A DNA stretch of 64,000 bases, taken from contig NC_092661.1 of assembly GCF_032118995.1 (NCBI RefSeq), positions 5,952,494 to 6,016,493 of the forward strand. The letters are read 5' to 3'. Position numbers and translations under genes: made by a program. Positions within the stretch are counted from its first letter, which is position 1; every line of letters begins with the position of its first letter. Origin of the DNA: Asterias amurensis. Its lineage: Eukaryota; Echinodermata; Asteroidea; Forcipulatida; Asteriidae. Below the pieces are notes generated by a model. The model was not told where the DNA came from. It searched no databases and worked only from the letters and a program-made list of their open reading frames with translations. Below, one piece after another: positions 1-12,300 of the stretch.

Positions 1-116
1 GATCGTTATATTCTACTTTTAAAACATCTTTCTAACCATATGCATTTCATAACAAACGGTTACAAACGCTTTTTATAGACCAACTCGTCCGATCCAAGGC
101 AACGTGTTCCTTTAAT
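1..116. repeat. Partial copy of inverted-repeat element (family C), right arm only
   Basis: This is the right arm of an element that recurs at 3134-3420, 20770-20983 and, more diverged, at 62420-62520. It ends in a terminus complementary to AAAGGAACACGTTGCCTTGG. The left part lies outside the window. No coding capacity is seen, so it is probably a non-autonomous DNA element. Confidence 0.7.
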
Positions 117-235
117 ATGGTGCCAACCATACGTACATGTGTGTTAGCACTGTATAGTATTACTCGGTACTTTTCTGATTTCTGTCAAAAAATTACTGGC
201 AAGTTACTCTAGAAAAGTAAAATAATAATATTCTA

Positions 236-628
236 TAAAGACACTGGACACTATTAGTAATTGTCAAATACCAGTCTTCTCACTTGGTGTATCTCAACAT
301 GTGCATAAAATAACAAACCTGTAATTGTTTAAACTCAATTGATCGTTGAAGTTGCGAGCTAATAACGGAAGAAAAATCACACTTGTAATGACAGAGGTGC
401 CTTCTGATGCTTGATTTCGGGATCTCAAAATCTAATTCTGAGGTCTCGAAATAAAATTCGTGGAAAATTATTTCTTTCTAAAAAACTACGTTACTTCAGA
501 TGTAGCCGTTTCTAACAACGTTTTATATATCAACATCTCTCCATTGCTCGTTACCAAGTAAGGTTTTATGCTTACAATTATTTTGAATAATTAGCAATAG
601 CAGATTGGTTGTGTCCACTGTCTTTAAA
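236..628. repeat. Short inverted-terminal-repeat element, family A
   Basis: The ends are AAAGACACTGGACACTATTA and its near complement, TAGCAATAG followed after a small insertion by GTGTCCACTGTCTTT. About 390 bp and non-coding. It is the most frequent family here, with other copies at 652-1609, 6360-6738, 9555-9926, 22809-23190, 43699-43923 and 44190-44571. The interior has a conserved palindromic stretch around CCTCAAAATCTAATTCTGAGG. Called as MITE-like because of length, terminal inverted repeats and absence of an ORF. Confidence 0.75.
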
Positions 629-651
629 TCCGTCTTTAAATTACCCTCCAC

Positions 652-1609
652 TTAAAGACAGTGGACACTATTGGTAATTGTTAAAGTCACCTGGAAATAG
701 AATTTATTTTTCTTTCAAACATAAGAGTATATGCTTACGAACAATACAACAATTTTTTTAGTAATTGTTTGTCACGATTTAATGTTTAAAAAATATACAA
801 AGTTGTTTGGGGGCTGACTCCGCCTACCCCTTTTGTGACGTCAATCAAGGCAGACTTTGCCTGCAATTCGTATAGTAAACACACGTGCAAAGTACATGTA
901 CGTCCAAGTCGTGAGTTGGTACATTTCAAAAAGTGTTTTTCTGCATTCAGCAGCAATACACCTGGTCGGCATTGCCGGAAAAAAAAAACATTTTTTTTTA
1001 AACGTACAAACTCACGACTTGGTCCGTACATGTACTTTGCAATTGTGTTTACTCTACGCATTACAGGCAAAGTCTGCCTCGATTGACGTCACGAACAGCG
1101 CCCTCTCGGGTCGGGGTCTACTCTTAAATTTGTAAATAACATAAGAACTGATTTTTTAAAACCTTAGTTAACTGTTTATTCACATTCCACTCATCGAAAC
1201 ACATATATTAGTGACAAAAGCTTTATTTTGAAAAAATACCACTTCCAGGTGACTTTAAAGACCAGTCTTCACACTTGCTTTATCTCAACATATGCATAAA
1301 ATAACAAACATCTGAAAATTTGAGCTCGATTGGTCGTCGGAGTTGCGAGATAACTATGAAAGAAAAAAACACCCTTGTCACACGAAGTTGTGCTTTCTGA
1401 TGCTTGATTTCGAGACCTCAAGTTCTAAACTTGAGGTCTCGAAATCAAATTCGTGGAAAATTACTTCTTTCTCGAAAACTACTTCACTTCAGAGGGAGCT
1501 GTTTCTCACAATGTTTTATACTATCAACCTCTCCCCATTACTGGTAATAAAGAAAGGTTTTGTGATGATTATTATTTTGAGTAATTACCAATAGTGTCCA
1601 CTGCCATTA
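652..1609. repeat. Family A element interrupted by a family B element
   Basis: The left end GACAGTGGACACTATTGG is at 656 and the right end CCAATAGTGTCCACTGCC at 1587-1604. Sequence that is continuous in other copies is split after GTAATTGTTAAA by the insertion at 686-1253. The remainder, from the cacttgctttatctcaac motif onward, follows the normal family A order. Confidence 0.75.
686..1253. mobile_element. Foldback element, family B, nested in family A
   Basis: Termini GTCACCTGGAA and TTCCAGGTGAC are inverted repeats, flanked by TTAAA on the left and TTTAAA on the right, so a short A/T target duplication is likely. Two inner arms are also inverted: GTGACGTCAATCAAGGCAGA near 835 pairs with TCTGCCTCGATTGACGTCAC near 1073, and the arms carry GTACATGTAC. 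Non-coding; the small ORFs across it come from the palindromic arms. The right half of a second copy is fused to family C at 3420-3633. Confidence 0.7.
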
Positions 1610-3133
1610 ACCCCTCAAACAACAACATCCAAATCGGCCGACACAACAACAAAGAGTATAGGGACTGTGAACATTGAACATTGTTTTCCACTGCACATTA
1701 ATTATTGCCCAAAAAATAAACCGTACGGACAACTTTTCTTTTGGTTTTAACTTCTTAGTCCTCAGTCTGAATGTTGGTAAACTTCCCATACCATCTTCCC
1801 TGGTGAACAAAACAACTACATTGATGTCGTACAAACAAAGAAACCACAGGAAACGACAACAAGGGCTGTTGTTCTTTTGAAAGAGGGGCATGTCTTATAA
1901 ATTGACATGAAACTTGTTCAATACTATACAAATTAATAATAACATGGTTTGTGGGCGACTGTATAGTCGATATTAGCTCCCCCGAGGTATTGGAAGTTGA
2001 CAAACTAGTTCCCGAGACGAAGTCGAGGGAACTATGAAGTATCACTATCAATCATCACCGGCACATATTATATTCACGTTTAACAATGGTTTGATAATTT
2101 ATCTTGTTTACAACAAAGCCGTTTTAAAAGGTGGTATTTCAAAAATCTACACTTGACAACATTGAGGTCAACTTAACTGACTGGAAACTATAGTAGCCTG
2201 CCAATACTTGGTCCCTCGTTTCCAGCCATTATTCATTCGTGGTGTGAGACTGTAAAAATGGACAATTCTTATTGCATGAAATGAATGTTACTCACCACGA
2301 TTTTACTGGACGGTTGACTTTATATCAAACTCTTTAACAACGTGGTAAGAAGACCGCCAACCAGTTCTCGACGAGGTCGTCTTTTATAGCATTTCCAGCT
2401 GTGGTTTCAGTTCACTATAGCAGACTCACGGACGAGTCAAGATCACCCCAACGCAGTCTTACGTACAAACGGTTCGCCCTGGTCAAACCGTCTTTTTGCT
2501 CCTTTTTGACCCTTCGGAACAATACAATTTAAGGACACGGTATTTCAGATAGCACCAACTAGTTTCTCCTGAGTATGTATAGCCAAACTCATGAAGCACG
2601 CTGCATTCACTTAGAAACCTAGCAGTATATTCCAGACAGAAACCGGTTGTGTTAGTGAAAACGCGAACAAGGAAGGAAATGGCGTTGTTACTGTCTCTTG
2701 ACTAAGGTGAAATTGATCTACCACCAAGGCAACAGCTCAAACACACGTACCGCGGTGTAATTGGACACCAGTTCTTGGGAAACGCTGAGCATTCCTTTTG
2801 GAAAGACGGGATGGGTTGGTTCAGCGTTGATTTTCGTTCACGCTGTATTAGGTCGTTTGGTCAAGTGATCGCAAATTAAACCAACGCTATGGGCGTCATT
2901 TGAACGCAGTCTATTTTGGTTTATATTGCAAGAGGAATGCAGACGGAATTGTGGACAATGTGTTAGAACATGGAGGAATTCCGTTATGGTTAGAGTAGGG
3001 ACTATCCGTCCTCTGTTTGCTGAGGTATTGTATTATCGTCTCCAGGAATTCTTGAAAAATTGTGAACGGGTTTAATCGTCAGCGAATGATTGCCCCATTG
3101 TCCATGTCGTTTTATGAACATACTGAGTAGTTA
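1610..3133. other. Intergenic stretch, no gene recognised
   Basis: No exon with credible splice sites and no known motif was seen on either strand. The ORFs are short and overlap on opposite strands. A segment around 1970-2035 contains CGAGACGAAGTCG, also found at the centre of the foldback at 61375-61494, so a degraded element of that type may be present. Confidence 0.5.
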
Positions 3134-3633
3134 AAGGAACACGTTGCCTTGGATCGGACGAGTTGGTCTACAAAAAGCTTTTGTAACCGTTTTTTATAAA
3201 ATGCATATGATTGGAAAGATGTTTTAAAAGTAAAATACAATTATCCACACAAGTTTGCCTCGAAATTGCATGGTTTTCCTTATACTGTGTGCGAACTAAC
3301 ACGGTCGGCCATTTATGGGAGTCAAAAACTTGACTCCCATAAATGGCCGACCGTGTCAGTCAACGAGGTAAAAGGAAAACCGTGCAATTTCGAGGCATGT
3401 TTGTGTGGATCATTGTGTTGGACTTGCATGTACTTTGCACGTGTGCTAACTCAACGCATCAAGGCAAAGTCTGCCTCGATTGACGTCACAAAAGTGGTAG
3501 GCGGAGTCAACCCCCAAAACAATTTTTTAACACACAAATCGTGACAAACAATTTCTAACAAAATTGTTTTATTGTTACCAAACATAATTATACTCTTATG
3601 TTTGAAAAAATAAAAATTCTATTTCCAGGTCAC
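3134..3633. repeat. Composite repeat: family C left part joined to family B right part
   Basis: Starts with the C terminus AAAGGAACACGTTGCCTTGG. Contains a perfect hairpin with 27-bp arms (3299-3325 and 3330-3356) and a 4-base loop. It then passes near 3420 into the right half of family B, including CTGCCTCGATTGACGTCAC, and ends at CCAGGTCACTTTA. No left half of B precedes it, so this is a chimera or truncation rather than a simple insertion. Confidence 0.65.
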
Positions 3634-4907
3634 TTTAGGGAAAGAATATACCCTTGTTACATATAACTGTTCTTTGAGATGCCTGTGAAAGGCTTCATGA
3701 TGACGTTTTTTTTTTCCAGATTAAAATTGGTGGGTGAAAATTTACCTCTATCTCTATAAACCTACATTATAACTTCAAAGGGTGTCGCTTCTAACAATGC
3801 TTTATAATTAACTCTTTACCGAGTACTTTTTTATATGGTCATAACTTGTAGAGTAATGCCTTAAAACACCGACAGTTTTGTCGCAATTAAGGAGCGGTTC
3901 TACCTGTGCACATGAACTGAGACACTTCCTTAAAGTGTCACGTCTGGAATTTCACAGACTAACAAAGGTCAGTGGTAAAAAACCGCTATAATTTAAACCA
4001 CAAGGAAATAACTACATGCAAACGTTAATGATGTGTTGTCTTCGATGCCGGGGAAACAGCTTTATCGATAGATACCATTGCGGAAATTTACATCGTTATA
4101 AATCAATCATCAGCCTTATTTAAAGTAATGTTTATCTCTCCCTTTGTTCTCAACTACTTCTTCTTTCTACTTCTTCTTCCGCCCTTTTTGTTCCGCTCTT
4201 GGCTGATGTAATTACCCCCATGCAAGGGAATTATTTTTTTAATATCTCCCAGGACTAGTTCTTAGTTAGGAAACTGTACTCTTTGTGAAATCCACTAGTC
4301 TCTCTGCATAAAAAAAGCATGTGAAAATTGGTCATCGAATTTGCAAGAGAATATTGGGTGGGTGGACATGTTTGTGGGGGTGGACGTGTTTGTGTTTCGG
4401 GAGGGTGTTTAGGCGATTTTTACGACTTACAACGAAACTCTAGAAACTATGTCTGATGAGAAGTAAAGACTCCCAAATGTATTGACTTTTAAATTTATGG
4501 TAAAAAAACCTGAAAAGGGTATAGATGCTAGGCTTATTGTGTTTGTCTGTATGTATTTTCACCTTGATCGAAATGCAGTTAGTCCTTGAACTACCGCAAG
4601 CCGCGGCACCATGCCGTTCGCCAAAACTGTCAACCTCTCTCGTTGCCCCTGGGAAATGTGCCATCGTGTTTTATTTGCTTTAGAGAAGTACACCAGCTCT
4701 ATCTGTAACCATGTTGATCACTTTCATGGCAATTGTATCTTTCCTCATCCTGCAACCTGTAGGACCTCGCAAGGCCTCGGTTCGAACCCTTCCGGGCCTT
4801 ATACATGTATATGGATTGGGTTTCAGTTTCAGATTGTTTGGGTTATTCCTTGGAATATTTCTCGGGGGTTTTCCAAAATATAAAACTGAAACTTCATTCT
4901 TTGTCGT
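3634..4907. other. Intergenic; begins with degraded family A tail
   Basis: Positions 3640-3870 resemble the second half of family A (cccttgttac, then taacaatgctttata) but are diverged. The rest shows no exon or RNA gene. A B-box-like string GGTTCGAACCC sits near 4779 but has no matching A box, so no tRNA or SINE is called. Confidence 0.45.
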
Positions 4908-5016
4908 ATCTCCATGGGATCCTTGGCGGATCTCCATGGGATCCTTGGCGGATCTCCATGGGATCCTGGCGGATCTCCATGGGATCCTTGGCGGATCTCC
5001 ATGGGATCCTTGGCGG
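4908..5016. repeat. 22-bp tandem repeat, about five copies
   Basis: The unit is GGATCTCCATGGGATCCTTGGC; one copy is one base shorter. It lies about 240 bp upstream of the first visible PIH1D1 exon. The array is open in several frames on both strands, which explains ORFs of 73-130 codons here; they are not genes. Confidence 0.9.
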
Positions 5017-5253
5017 TAGTAATTAAATTCACTTTTCTGAGAGCCCTTGTCTTCACAATCAGAATTGAGCAATTAAAATACAGGAACTAAATTACAGTAT
5101 TTATAAAATGAAGAGTGCATCCATACCCATCAAAGAATAATGTTCAAGGCCGGGTTGTGTGGGATGACCGACTTAAACACCCTGACCTTGTGAACGCAAA
5201 TGTATTTTCTTTTTATCAACTAAAGCTGTTTCCTGTGATGTTCTTTGTTACAG

Positions 5254-5397
5254 AAGACGGCCAAGACCCTGAGTCTGGATCTTGGGGAGGATAGAGTCCT
5301 CCTTCATGCACACCCAAACCTCTACCACATGGATATCTATCTCCCATTCGATGTCAATAGTGACGAGGCAGGGGCGCAGTTCAACAAGGACAATAAG
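5254..5397 (+). CDS. PIH1D1: PIH1D1 penultimate coding exon
   Basis: Forty-eight codons in phase 0, running from KTAKTLSLDLGED to AQFNKDNK. Carries most of the CS-like beta-strands. The donor is AAG before gttggttg, a weaker-than-usual 5' splice site. Confidence 0.85.
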
Positions 5398-5833
5398 GTT
5401 GGTTGCTATAAATAATGCATTTTAGAATTGATGTGAATCTTAGAGCTTTGTGGATGTTGTTCAATGAGAGAGATTTTGTGAATCGCATTTTGGTGCCCTT
5501 ATCGTCCGGTATACCCCTATTTCTTCATATTTGTCTTGCATCCTCCCACCTCCGTACGTAGTTTATTGAGGGACTTCCATGTTCTCCATGCCTGCTTATG
5601 TCCTGGCCAGGGGGTAACTTCCTATGATGGATGGTGACTGTGGACGGGTTTTTTCTCCCACAGTGCAAGTCTCTGTATTTGTGTGCACACAATGTATGGC
5701 CGAGCTAGAAAGTATCTTGATAATATTAATAATGTATTAGTAATAATGTATTTATTTATGTTGAGCCTCTCAAAGCACCTTATATTGTTCACCAGTCCCT
5801 CAGCATACCTGAAACTACCTCAACTTGGGGTTG

Positions 5834-5867
<34 letters not shown>

Positions 5868-8080
5868 GAATACCACTCATTTACTTTCCTGCAAACCATA
5901 TGCAGAGTTTTAATGCAGAAACAGTAAAATGGTTTTAGACAGAAATCAAGAAAATGAAACTGTTGTTTGATAAAACTCTTAAAATTATTTTATTTCCAAA
6001 TGTAACATAAAACAAGCACAAACTCAATTCAGAAAAACGGCTGTACATTTTATTCTATCACACCACTCACACTACAACTACTTATATTCACAGATGAGAC
6101 AATTTATGTGTAAAGTGTAAAATTGTCTATAAGAAATTGACATTAAAATATAGAATATAATCATTTTTTTCTCGCTTATATAACTTATATATATATACAA
6201 GATATGATACGTGATTGATGATGTACTAGAGAGACTTGCCTCAAAATTCACTTAGTTTTGATGAACCAAAATGCTCAAAATCAAAGAAATACGAAAGCAC
6301 AAACTTGTATTTTTTTCCTACAAAATCGTGACGATAGAACTTGATGTAAATCAAGTTGATTAAAGACTTTGGACACTATTGGTAATTGTCAATTCTCACT
6401 TGCTTTATCTCAACAAATGCTTAAAATAACAAACCTGTGAAAATTTGAGCTCAATCGGTCATCGAAGTTGCAAGATAATAATGAAAGAAAAAACACCCTT
6501 GTCACACGAAGTTGTGTGCTTTCAGATGATTGATTTCGAGACCTCAAATTCTAAATCTGAGGTTTCAAAATCAAACTCATGGAGAAGTACTTCTTTCTCG
6601 AAACTAACTACGTTACTTCAGAGGGAGCCGTTTCTCACAATGTTTTATACTAACAACAGCTCCCATTACTCATTTCTAAGGTTTTACGCTAATTAATAAT
6701 TATTTTGAGTAATTACCAATAGTGTCCACTGCCTCTAACTTTATTTTTTTTTATGAAAACAGTGACGATTCACTCTTTTAAAGTCAATTACGGATTCATG
6801 TTAAAGATATCTTGAAACCATACACTTCATGCCAAAACTCATAACTGAGATTTTTGTAATGAGAAAAATAGCTTGTTAAGACCTGTTAAGGCAATCAGGC
6901 CTGTAGCTATACATGGTAGTTAGGAACTCTCACCCAGACACTGCACGCTGCATAGGATACGATATGGGGAGGGGGGGAACAAGCATGCAATAACAGGATG
7001 CTGTTTCATAATTCAATGTACAGCCACAGGACTTCTTTGCTCATGACTTTAAGAGAAACTATTTCTCGACAATGATAAAAAAAATCAATACATTATCTGC
7101 ACTTTTTATAGTTTCACTATTTTAAAGAACTGCATCAATTAGATATTTTTGTAAAAATATGAACATAGGTTTTTATTCAACTTTGTTAAATGGTTTAAAT
7201 TCATTTTAAATAGTTAAATTAATCACTAGATTGTATAGTTGGGCCAACCAATTTTGTAAAAAAAATAAATGATAACATAAATATTAAGAAAGGTTATTTT
7301 CGAAAGAATACCTTGTAAACCAACCAAGTGTAAACAGAAAAAAAAAAAATTAAAGGAACATTACAGAATTGGTTTTGCTGCAAAAATGTTGCTGGCAGTG
7401 GATGCACTTTATGTAATCCACCATTATAAACTGACAAACCTATAGAAGTTTCAATTCGATCGGCCATCTGGGTCACGAGAGAATAGTGAAAAACCGATTA
7501 CAAACTTTGCATTGCATCAATGCCAAAACAAAACAGAAATGAATAAAACGCTCCCTGAGCTATAAACTCCAAACACGAAATTAGACTATTTGTTTCTCAT
7601 CAAAAAAAAATTTCAGACAGAAATATTTCAAGGGCTGTTTTCATTTGACCGTGTAAGTTTTATGTAAATCTGTGCTATTCATGATTTGTGTTACTTACCA
7701 ATTCTGTAACGTTACTTTAACTAAGTTATTAATTATTGCATAAGTTAATGTGAATGATTAAGGCTAGTACACAAATTAACACTAAATTACTAAACCTTGC
7801 ACATAACAATTCATGGAGGCAACTGTCTCTGGAGCCCCTCTGTGCCCCTTGCCCTTGCCCAAAAACGAAGCATCGGGCCTGAATATGGATCAGACTGTAC
7901 TTGTAGCAATGTTACTGATTGACACTTTCATCAATTTGTGTTTTTAGAATGTTGACACAGTACAGATTGATGGTGCCAATGCTTTTAACCATTATTTCAG
8001 ACAATTAGAATTAAATGTTGTTTTTTCTTCTATTTAAGGTACTCACAGTGACCCTTCCAGTGCATCCATTTTCTGTCTGA
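5254..8080 (+). CDS. PIH1D1: PIH1 domain-containing protein 1 (3' part of gene, last two coding exons)
   Basis: Two exons, 5254-5397 and 8039-8080, join in phase 0 to give 62 codons including TGA. The first is preceded by tttgttacag and ends at AAG before gttggt; the second follows cttctatttaag. The peptide reads LSLDLGEDRVLL, then LYHMDIYLPFDVNS, ending VLTVTLPVHPFSV. This matches the C-terminal CS-like domain of vertebrate PIH1D1 (LSLEIGENRL, LYHLDAYIPLQINS, MVAMPLLPVPS, recalled from memory). In the known family PIH1D1 is a subunit of the R2TP co-chaperone with RPAP3 and RUVBL1/2; its N-terminal PIH domain binds phosphorylated clients and its C-terminal domain contacts RPAP3. The PIH domain exons are not visible and probably lie before position 1. 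The gene converges with AMN1. Confidence 0.88.
5836..5864 (+). repeat. Poly-T run of 29 bases in the PIH1D1 intron
   Basis: Homopolymer inside the last intron. It could be a processed-element tail read in reverse, but no adjoining retroposed sequence is recognised. Confidence 0.9.
6360..6738. repeat. Family A inverted-repeat element in the PIH1D1 intron
   Basis: Left end TTTGGACACTATTGGTAATTG, right end TAATTACCAATAGTGTCCACTG, with the usual internal order. One of the better preserved copies. The remainder of the intron (5398-8038) shows no exon or further recognised element. Confidence 0.75.
8039..8080 (+). CDS. PIH1D1: PIH1D1 terminal coding exon
   Basis: Fourteen codons, V L T V T L P V H P F S V and TGA. 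It supplies the last beta-strand. It was too short to be found as an ORF and is recognised from its acceptor and frame continuity. Confidence 0.85.
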   Translation, partial: VLTVTLPVHPFSV

Positions 8081-8223
8081 AGCAATTAACTTCTTTCAAT
8101 GAAATACATGAAAAGGGTGAGGAGAGCAACGAACATGACGAACTCATGAAAAGCTTCTCTGCATTGAGTGACCTCAACTTAAAAGGTGTTTTTAATTTGG
8201 TATTTATTTTGTTATTGTTATGA

Positions 8224-8572
8224 TGAATCGCCTGACATAACCAGGCCAGATGGCCACTTCAAATTGAGGGCTACACTTAACTGATTTGGGCTATCAATCC
8301 AAATCAGTTGTCACCAGGGACCAGGGGCACATTACCACAGTTAGCTCCTGGGGCTGAAACAGGGTTACCTCTTCAAAGTCATCCACTAGGAGCCTGGCTG
8401 GTACAGCAGAATGCAATACCTTTCCAACTTTTTATGAAGCAATTATGGTTATATGTCTTGCTCAAGGGCACACGTGTCATAACCAGGATTCGAACCCACA
8501 CTCTGCTGCTGACAACACCAGAGCTTTGGGTCCAGTGAACTAGACCACTCAGCCACTATACATGCCTAAGAG
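8224..8572 (-). mobile_element. tRNA-derived SINE
   Basis: Read on the minus strand it begins with a tRNA-like head: an A box within GTGGCTGAGTGGTCTAG and a B box GGTTCGAATCC about 50 bases later. A body follows that includes GCCCTTGAGCAAGACA. A second, more decayed copy lies at 25087-25385 in the same orientation. It fills most of the space between the convergent ends of PIH1D1 and AMN1. Confidence 0.75.
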
Positions 8573-9223
8573 CTGTCCTAGTACATTCAAAGTATTTTTG
8601 TTATTCTTGCTTTTAAATAATACCTTATGAGGGGTAAGAGCTGGGCCTAATTCATGGCTATGCTTACTGCCCAATTCTGCGCTCACAATAATCATTCCCC
8701 GCAGAATTTCTGCGCTACCTGTGTAAGCGAAAAATGCCTAGTAAGCAGAACTTTCCTTCTAAGCCATGGAATACGCTTGATGTAAGTGCAAACTTCCCTG
8801 CTTTTCGTAAGCGCTGCTTCCAGTTAGCAGTCATGAATTTGGGTTCAGACCTCCAAACAAAGTGAGACCAACGACTCAGGTAATTCAAAAGATAAACTGG
8901 ATGGTCTTTTTAAAATTGTTATAAAAACGCAGATAATTTTGTACAATTTCAGTAACTAAGTGGATTGGATAGGAACTCTTTTTGAAAAATATGATGCTAT
9001 TACCATGTGGTTTGTGGAGCCACTTTCTGACATTTGCTTATTCTCTAGACTGCAAATACACAGGTAAGTTACAACTTGACTGATTGATTTTGCTGTGAAT
9101 GTTTCATTGTCAATTTGGGAACCAATATAAATGTACACTTTGGTATCAAATTTAAAAAAATATAAGTGGTAGTTGTGTTTTCTTTGTGTCAAGTTGTCAT
9201 TTCTCTTGTTGCATAACTCACTT

Positions 9224-9300
9224 TCAGTAAATGGTCCATGTTACTTGCTTCATATGTGAACCAGGTCCTTGAAGCTCCTCCAGGGATAGTCTGGAACGAT
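9224..9300 (-). CDS. AMN1: AMN1 exon 6 (terminal)
   Basis: After the acceptor tgttttacag, the exon completes an Asp codon and encodes RSRLSLEELQGPG and MKQVTWTIY before TGA. The ending is nearly identical to the vertebrate C terminus, which settles where the protein stops. Confidence 0.92.
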
Positions 9301-12300
9301 CTGTAAAACATAATCCAGTACCCGCTATAAAACCACAAGTTTGTTACATGTAGCTCACAACTTTCACTGGACTCAAAGAGATTTTTCTTTTCGGGGCAAA
9401 AGTCATAGATTTGAATCCCACCCAAGTATGATTTGTTTTCTTTTGGTGGTGGTGGTGGTTGGGGGGGGGGAACTTAATTATTTGTTTTTTAATGAAAGTT
9501 TACCAAACAAGTCTAAAAGCTGCTCTTAGCAAGTGGCTACAAAAAGGATTATTAAAGGCACTGTACACGTTTGGTAATTGTCAAAGACCAATGTTCTCAC
9601 TTGGTGTATCCCATCATAAGCATAAAATAACAGGCCTGTGAAAATGTAGGCTCAATTAGTCACCGGAGTTGCGAGAAAATGATGGGAAAAAACACCCTTT
9701 TTGGCTGAATTTGTGTGCTTTCAGATGGTAATAAAAGACTTATAGCTAGAAAGTATTTTATTATTTTAGTGAGAAAATACCTCTTTCTCAAAAATTTATG
9801 TTACTTCAGAGGGAGTAGTTTCCCACAAAGTTTTATACTATCAACAGCTCTCCAATGCTCGTTACCAAGTCAGTTTTTAAGTTAATATTTGTTTGGAGTA
9901 ATTACCAAACGTGTACCTTCCCTAAAAGACGAGAGTAACTCGCGGAGGTGAAGGTAGGAATTGATACTGCTCTTAAAGCCATTATACACTTTTGGCACAG
10001 AAAAAAAAAAAAAAAAGTTCACAGACTTACAAATAACTTACAGGGTTTACAGAAGGTAATGGTGAAAGACTTCTCTTGAAATATTATTCCATTAAATGCT
10101 TTACTTTTCATGAAAACAATTATCAATTCTCGTCGAGAATTACGGATTTATTTTAAACACATGTCATGACACGGCGAAACATGCGGAAACAAGGGTGGGT
10201 TTTCCCCGTTCTTTTCTCCCGACTCCGATGACCGATTGAGTCTTAATTTTCACAGGTTTGTTATTTTTTATATCAGGTGTGATACAGAAAGTGTGGGCCT
10301 TTGGACAATACTGTTTACCGAAAGTGTCCAATGGCTTTAAACCAGTCTAGATTGTGTAGGATGGAGGAAATTGTGCACCAGGGGGAGAGTTCCAGAATAA
10401 TGTTGATATACTCCTTGCACAATTTGAAAACAGATGAGGGAATGGATTAAGATTAGGTCTTTAAATTCACCTGTCATACATGGGCAACCATGGAAAATTA
10501 AGATGGCAAGCTGTGGGCAGAAACTTGCAATGGCCTCAACGGAGTCATCGGTCAAATAGATACAGTGATCCATGTGGACTTCCATCAGGGTTTGTTGACA
10601 TGAACCCATTGCCAAACTTATCACTCCCTCATCTGTCACCTGCAAGTAACACAAAATAATGAAAACTTATAAAGCGCACAAAGCCACATTTAAGTGCTTG
10701 TGGCACTTATACAAACAATAACGTACTTTACAACAATCAAAAGGAAAACTTTGGCCAAAGCTTGAAACATCCAGAAAACGATTTCAACACATGTCATGTA
10801 GAAAAGAAATTTAAAACAAAGTTAGGTTTGAAAGAAAATGATGATTTTACTTGTGATGGAAATTTGGTCTGTAGACTTTGTGAGAAAGATCGGTCTCCCC
10901 ATGAATGATTGGATATGGGCTCAATAAGGAGGCTAGAATTGGTCTCCCCATGAATGATTGGATATGGGCTCAATAAGGAGGCTAGAATTGGTCTCCCCAT
11001 GAATGATTGGATATGGGCTCAATAAGGAGGCTAGAATTGGTCTCCCCATGAATGATTGGATATGGGCTCAATAAGGAGGCTAGAATTGGTCTCCCCAAGA
11101 ATGATTGGATATGGGCTCAATAAGGAGGCTAGAATTGGTCTCCCCAAGAATGATTGGATATTGGCTCAATAAGGAGGCTAGAATTGGTCTCCCCATGAAT
11201 GATTGGATATGGGCTCAATAAGGAGGCTAGAATTGGTCTCCCCATGAATGATTGGATATGGGCTCAATAAGGAGGATATAATTGTAAGACTGGAGTTTGC
11301 CAGGAGGTTTGTATGAACTGAGAAGATCATCACATCCACATTGTTATGTGAGTGATTTATACACAAAAAGCAAAACCATGTTTTACACGGTCACCCTAAC
11401 TTCATACATGTACAGTTAGACGTATGAGCTTATCATGACGGACTCAGTGTTCTCCACACACGTAAATTGGCAGGGCCTCCCGCCCTCCTAAAATTTAGGC
11501 CGCCCTGCTAAAATTATTGGCCACCCTGCCAAAAAAAAGGATAGAGAGACTATTTTTAGACTGCATTTAATAAGATCAAACATGTACCTGACAAGCCAAA
11601 ACCAACTTAAAAACTACAGCATCAGATATGCGATCGTAAACAAACGTTCAAACATGATGTACAGACGGCCACATGGTTCATATGACACACACCACACACA
11701 TAGTCGACGTCGCTACATAGAAATACCCACTGTATGCATGCATTTAATAACATCAAGCGAGTACCTGACGAGCCAAAACCGACTTCAAAACTACAGCATC
11801 AGAAATGTGTTCACAAACTTAGATTGTGAACGTGTGTATTGTGTTGAAGTCTATCAACGGCCAATCACAGCGTGCGGATTGTTTATGCATTTTGATTACG
11901 TCATGCCGCCCTCCTAAAAAAAAAAGTCTGTGGAGAACACTGGGACTACCCTTAATTTTCAGTATTCAAATAAGAAGGCTGGAGACCGTTACCTACATGT
12001 ACATGTACATATACATGTAGTTCATTAGCCAATGTGACCTCCATTTCCCAGTTAAAAAAATCATCTTAAAACTAAAGTTTTGTTTTGTTTTAATACATGC
12101 ACCTTTCTTCTTCGGTTTCATCTGTTTCGTTGTAATGAGGGGGACAATTTGCTCTGCAAATGTCTCTATCACAGAATGGTTCAACCACAGGACTATGTGC
12201 AATATATTTGGTGTAAAATATCAAAGTCAGACTTCCAAAAAATGGCGCAGCAAGATGTTCATCACTGGGAACAGGGTTGAACTAGAACCGCACAATAATT

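Noticed and set aside
4680..5072. 130-codon ORF (minus) and overlapping plus-strand ORFs
   Set aside because: Produced by the 22-bp tandem repeat, which is open in several frames on both strands.
10340..10440. Alternative AMN1 last exon starting at gtgcaag (minus), reading EYINIILELSPW
   Set aside because: Phase does not fit the exon 5 donor and the sequence lacks the conserved ending found at 9224-9300.
10337..10470. Extension of the AMN1 exon 5 frame to a stop at 10337 as the real C terminus
   Set aside because: The extension has no family similarity, and the donor at 10470 joins in phase to 9300, giving the conserved ending QVTWTIY.
10892..11283. CRISPR-like array
   Set aside because: Direct tandem units with no spacers, in an intron of an animal gene.
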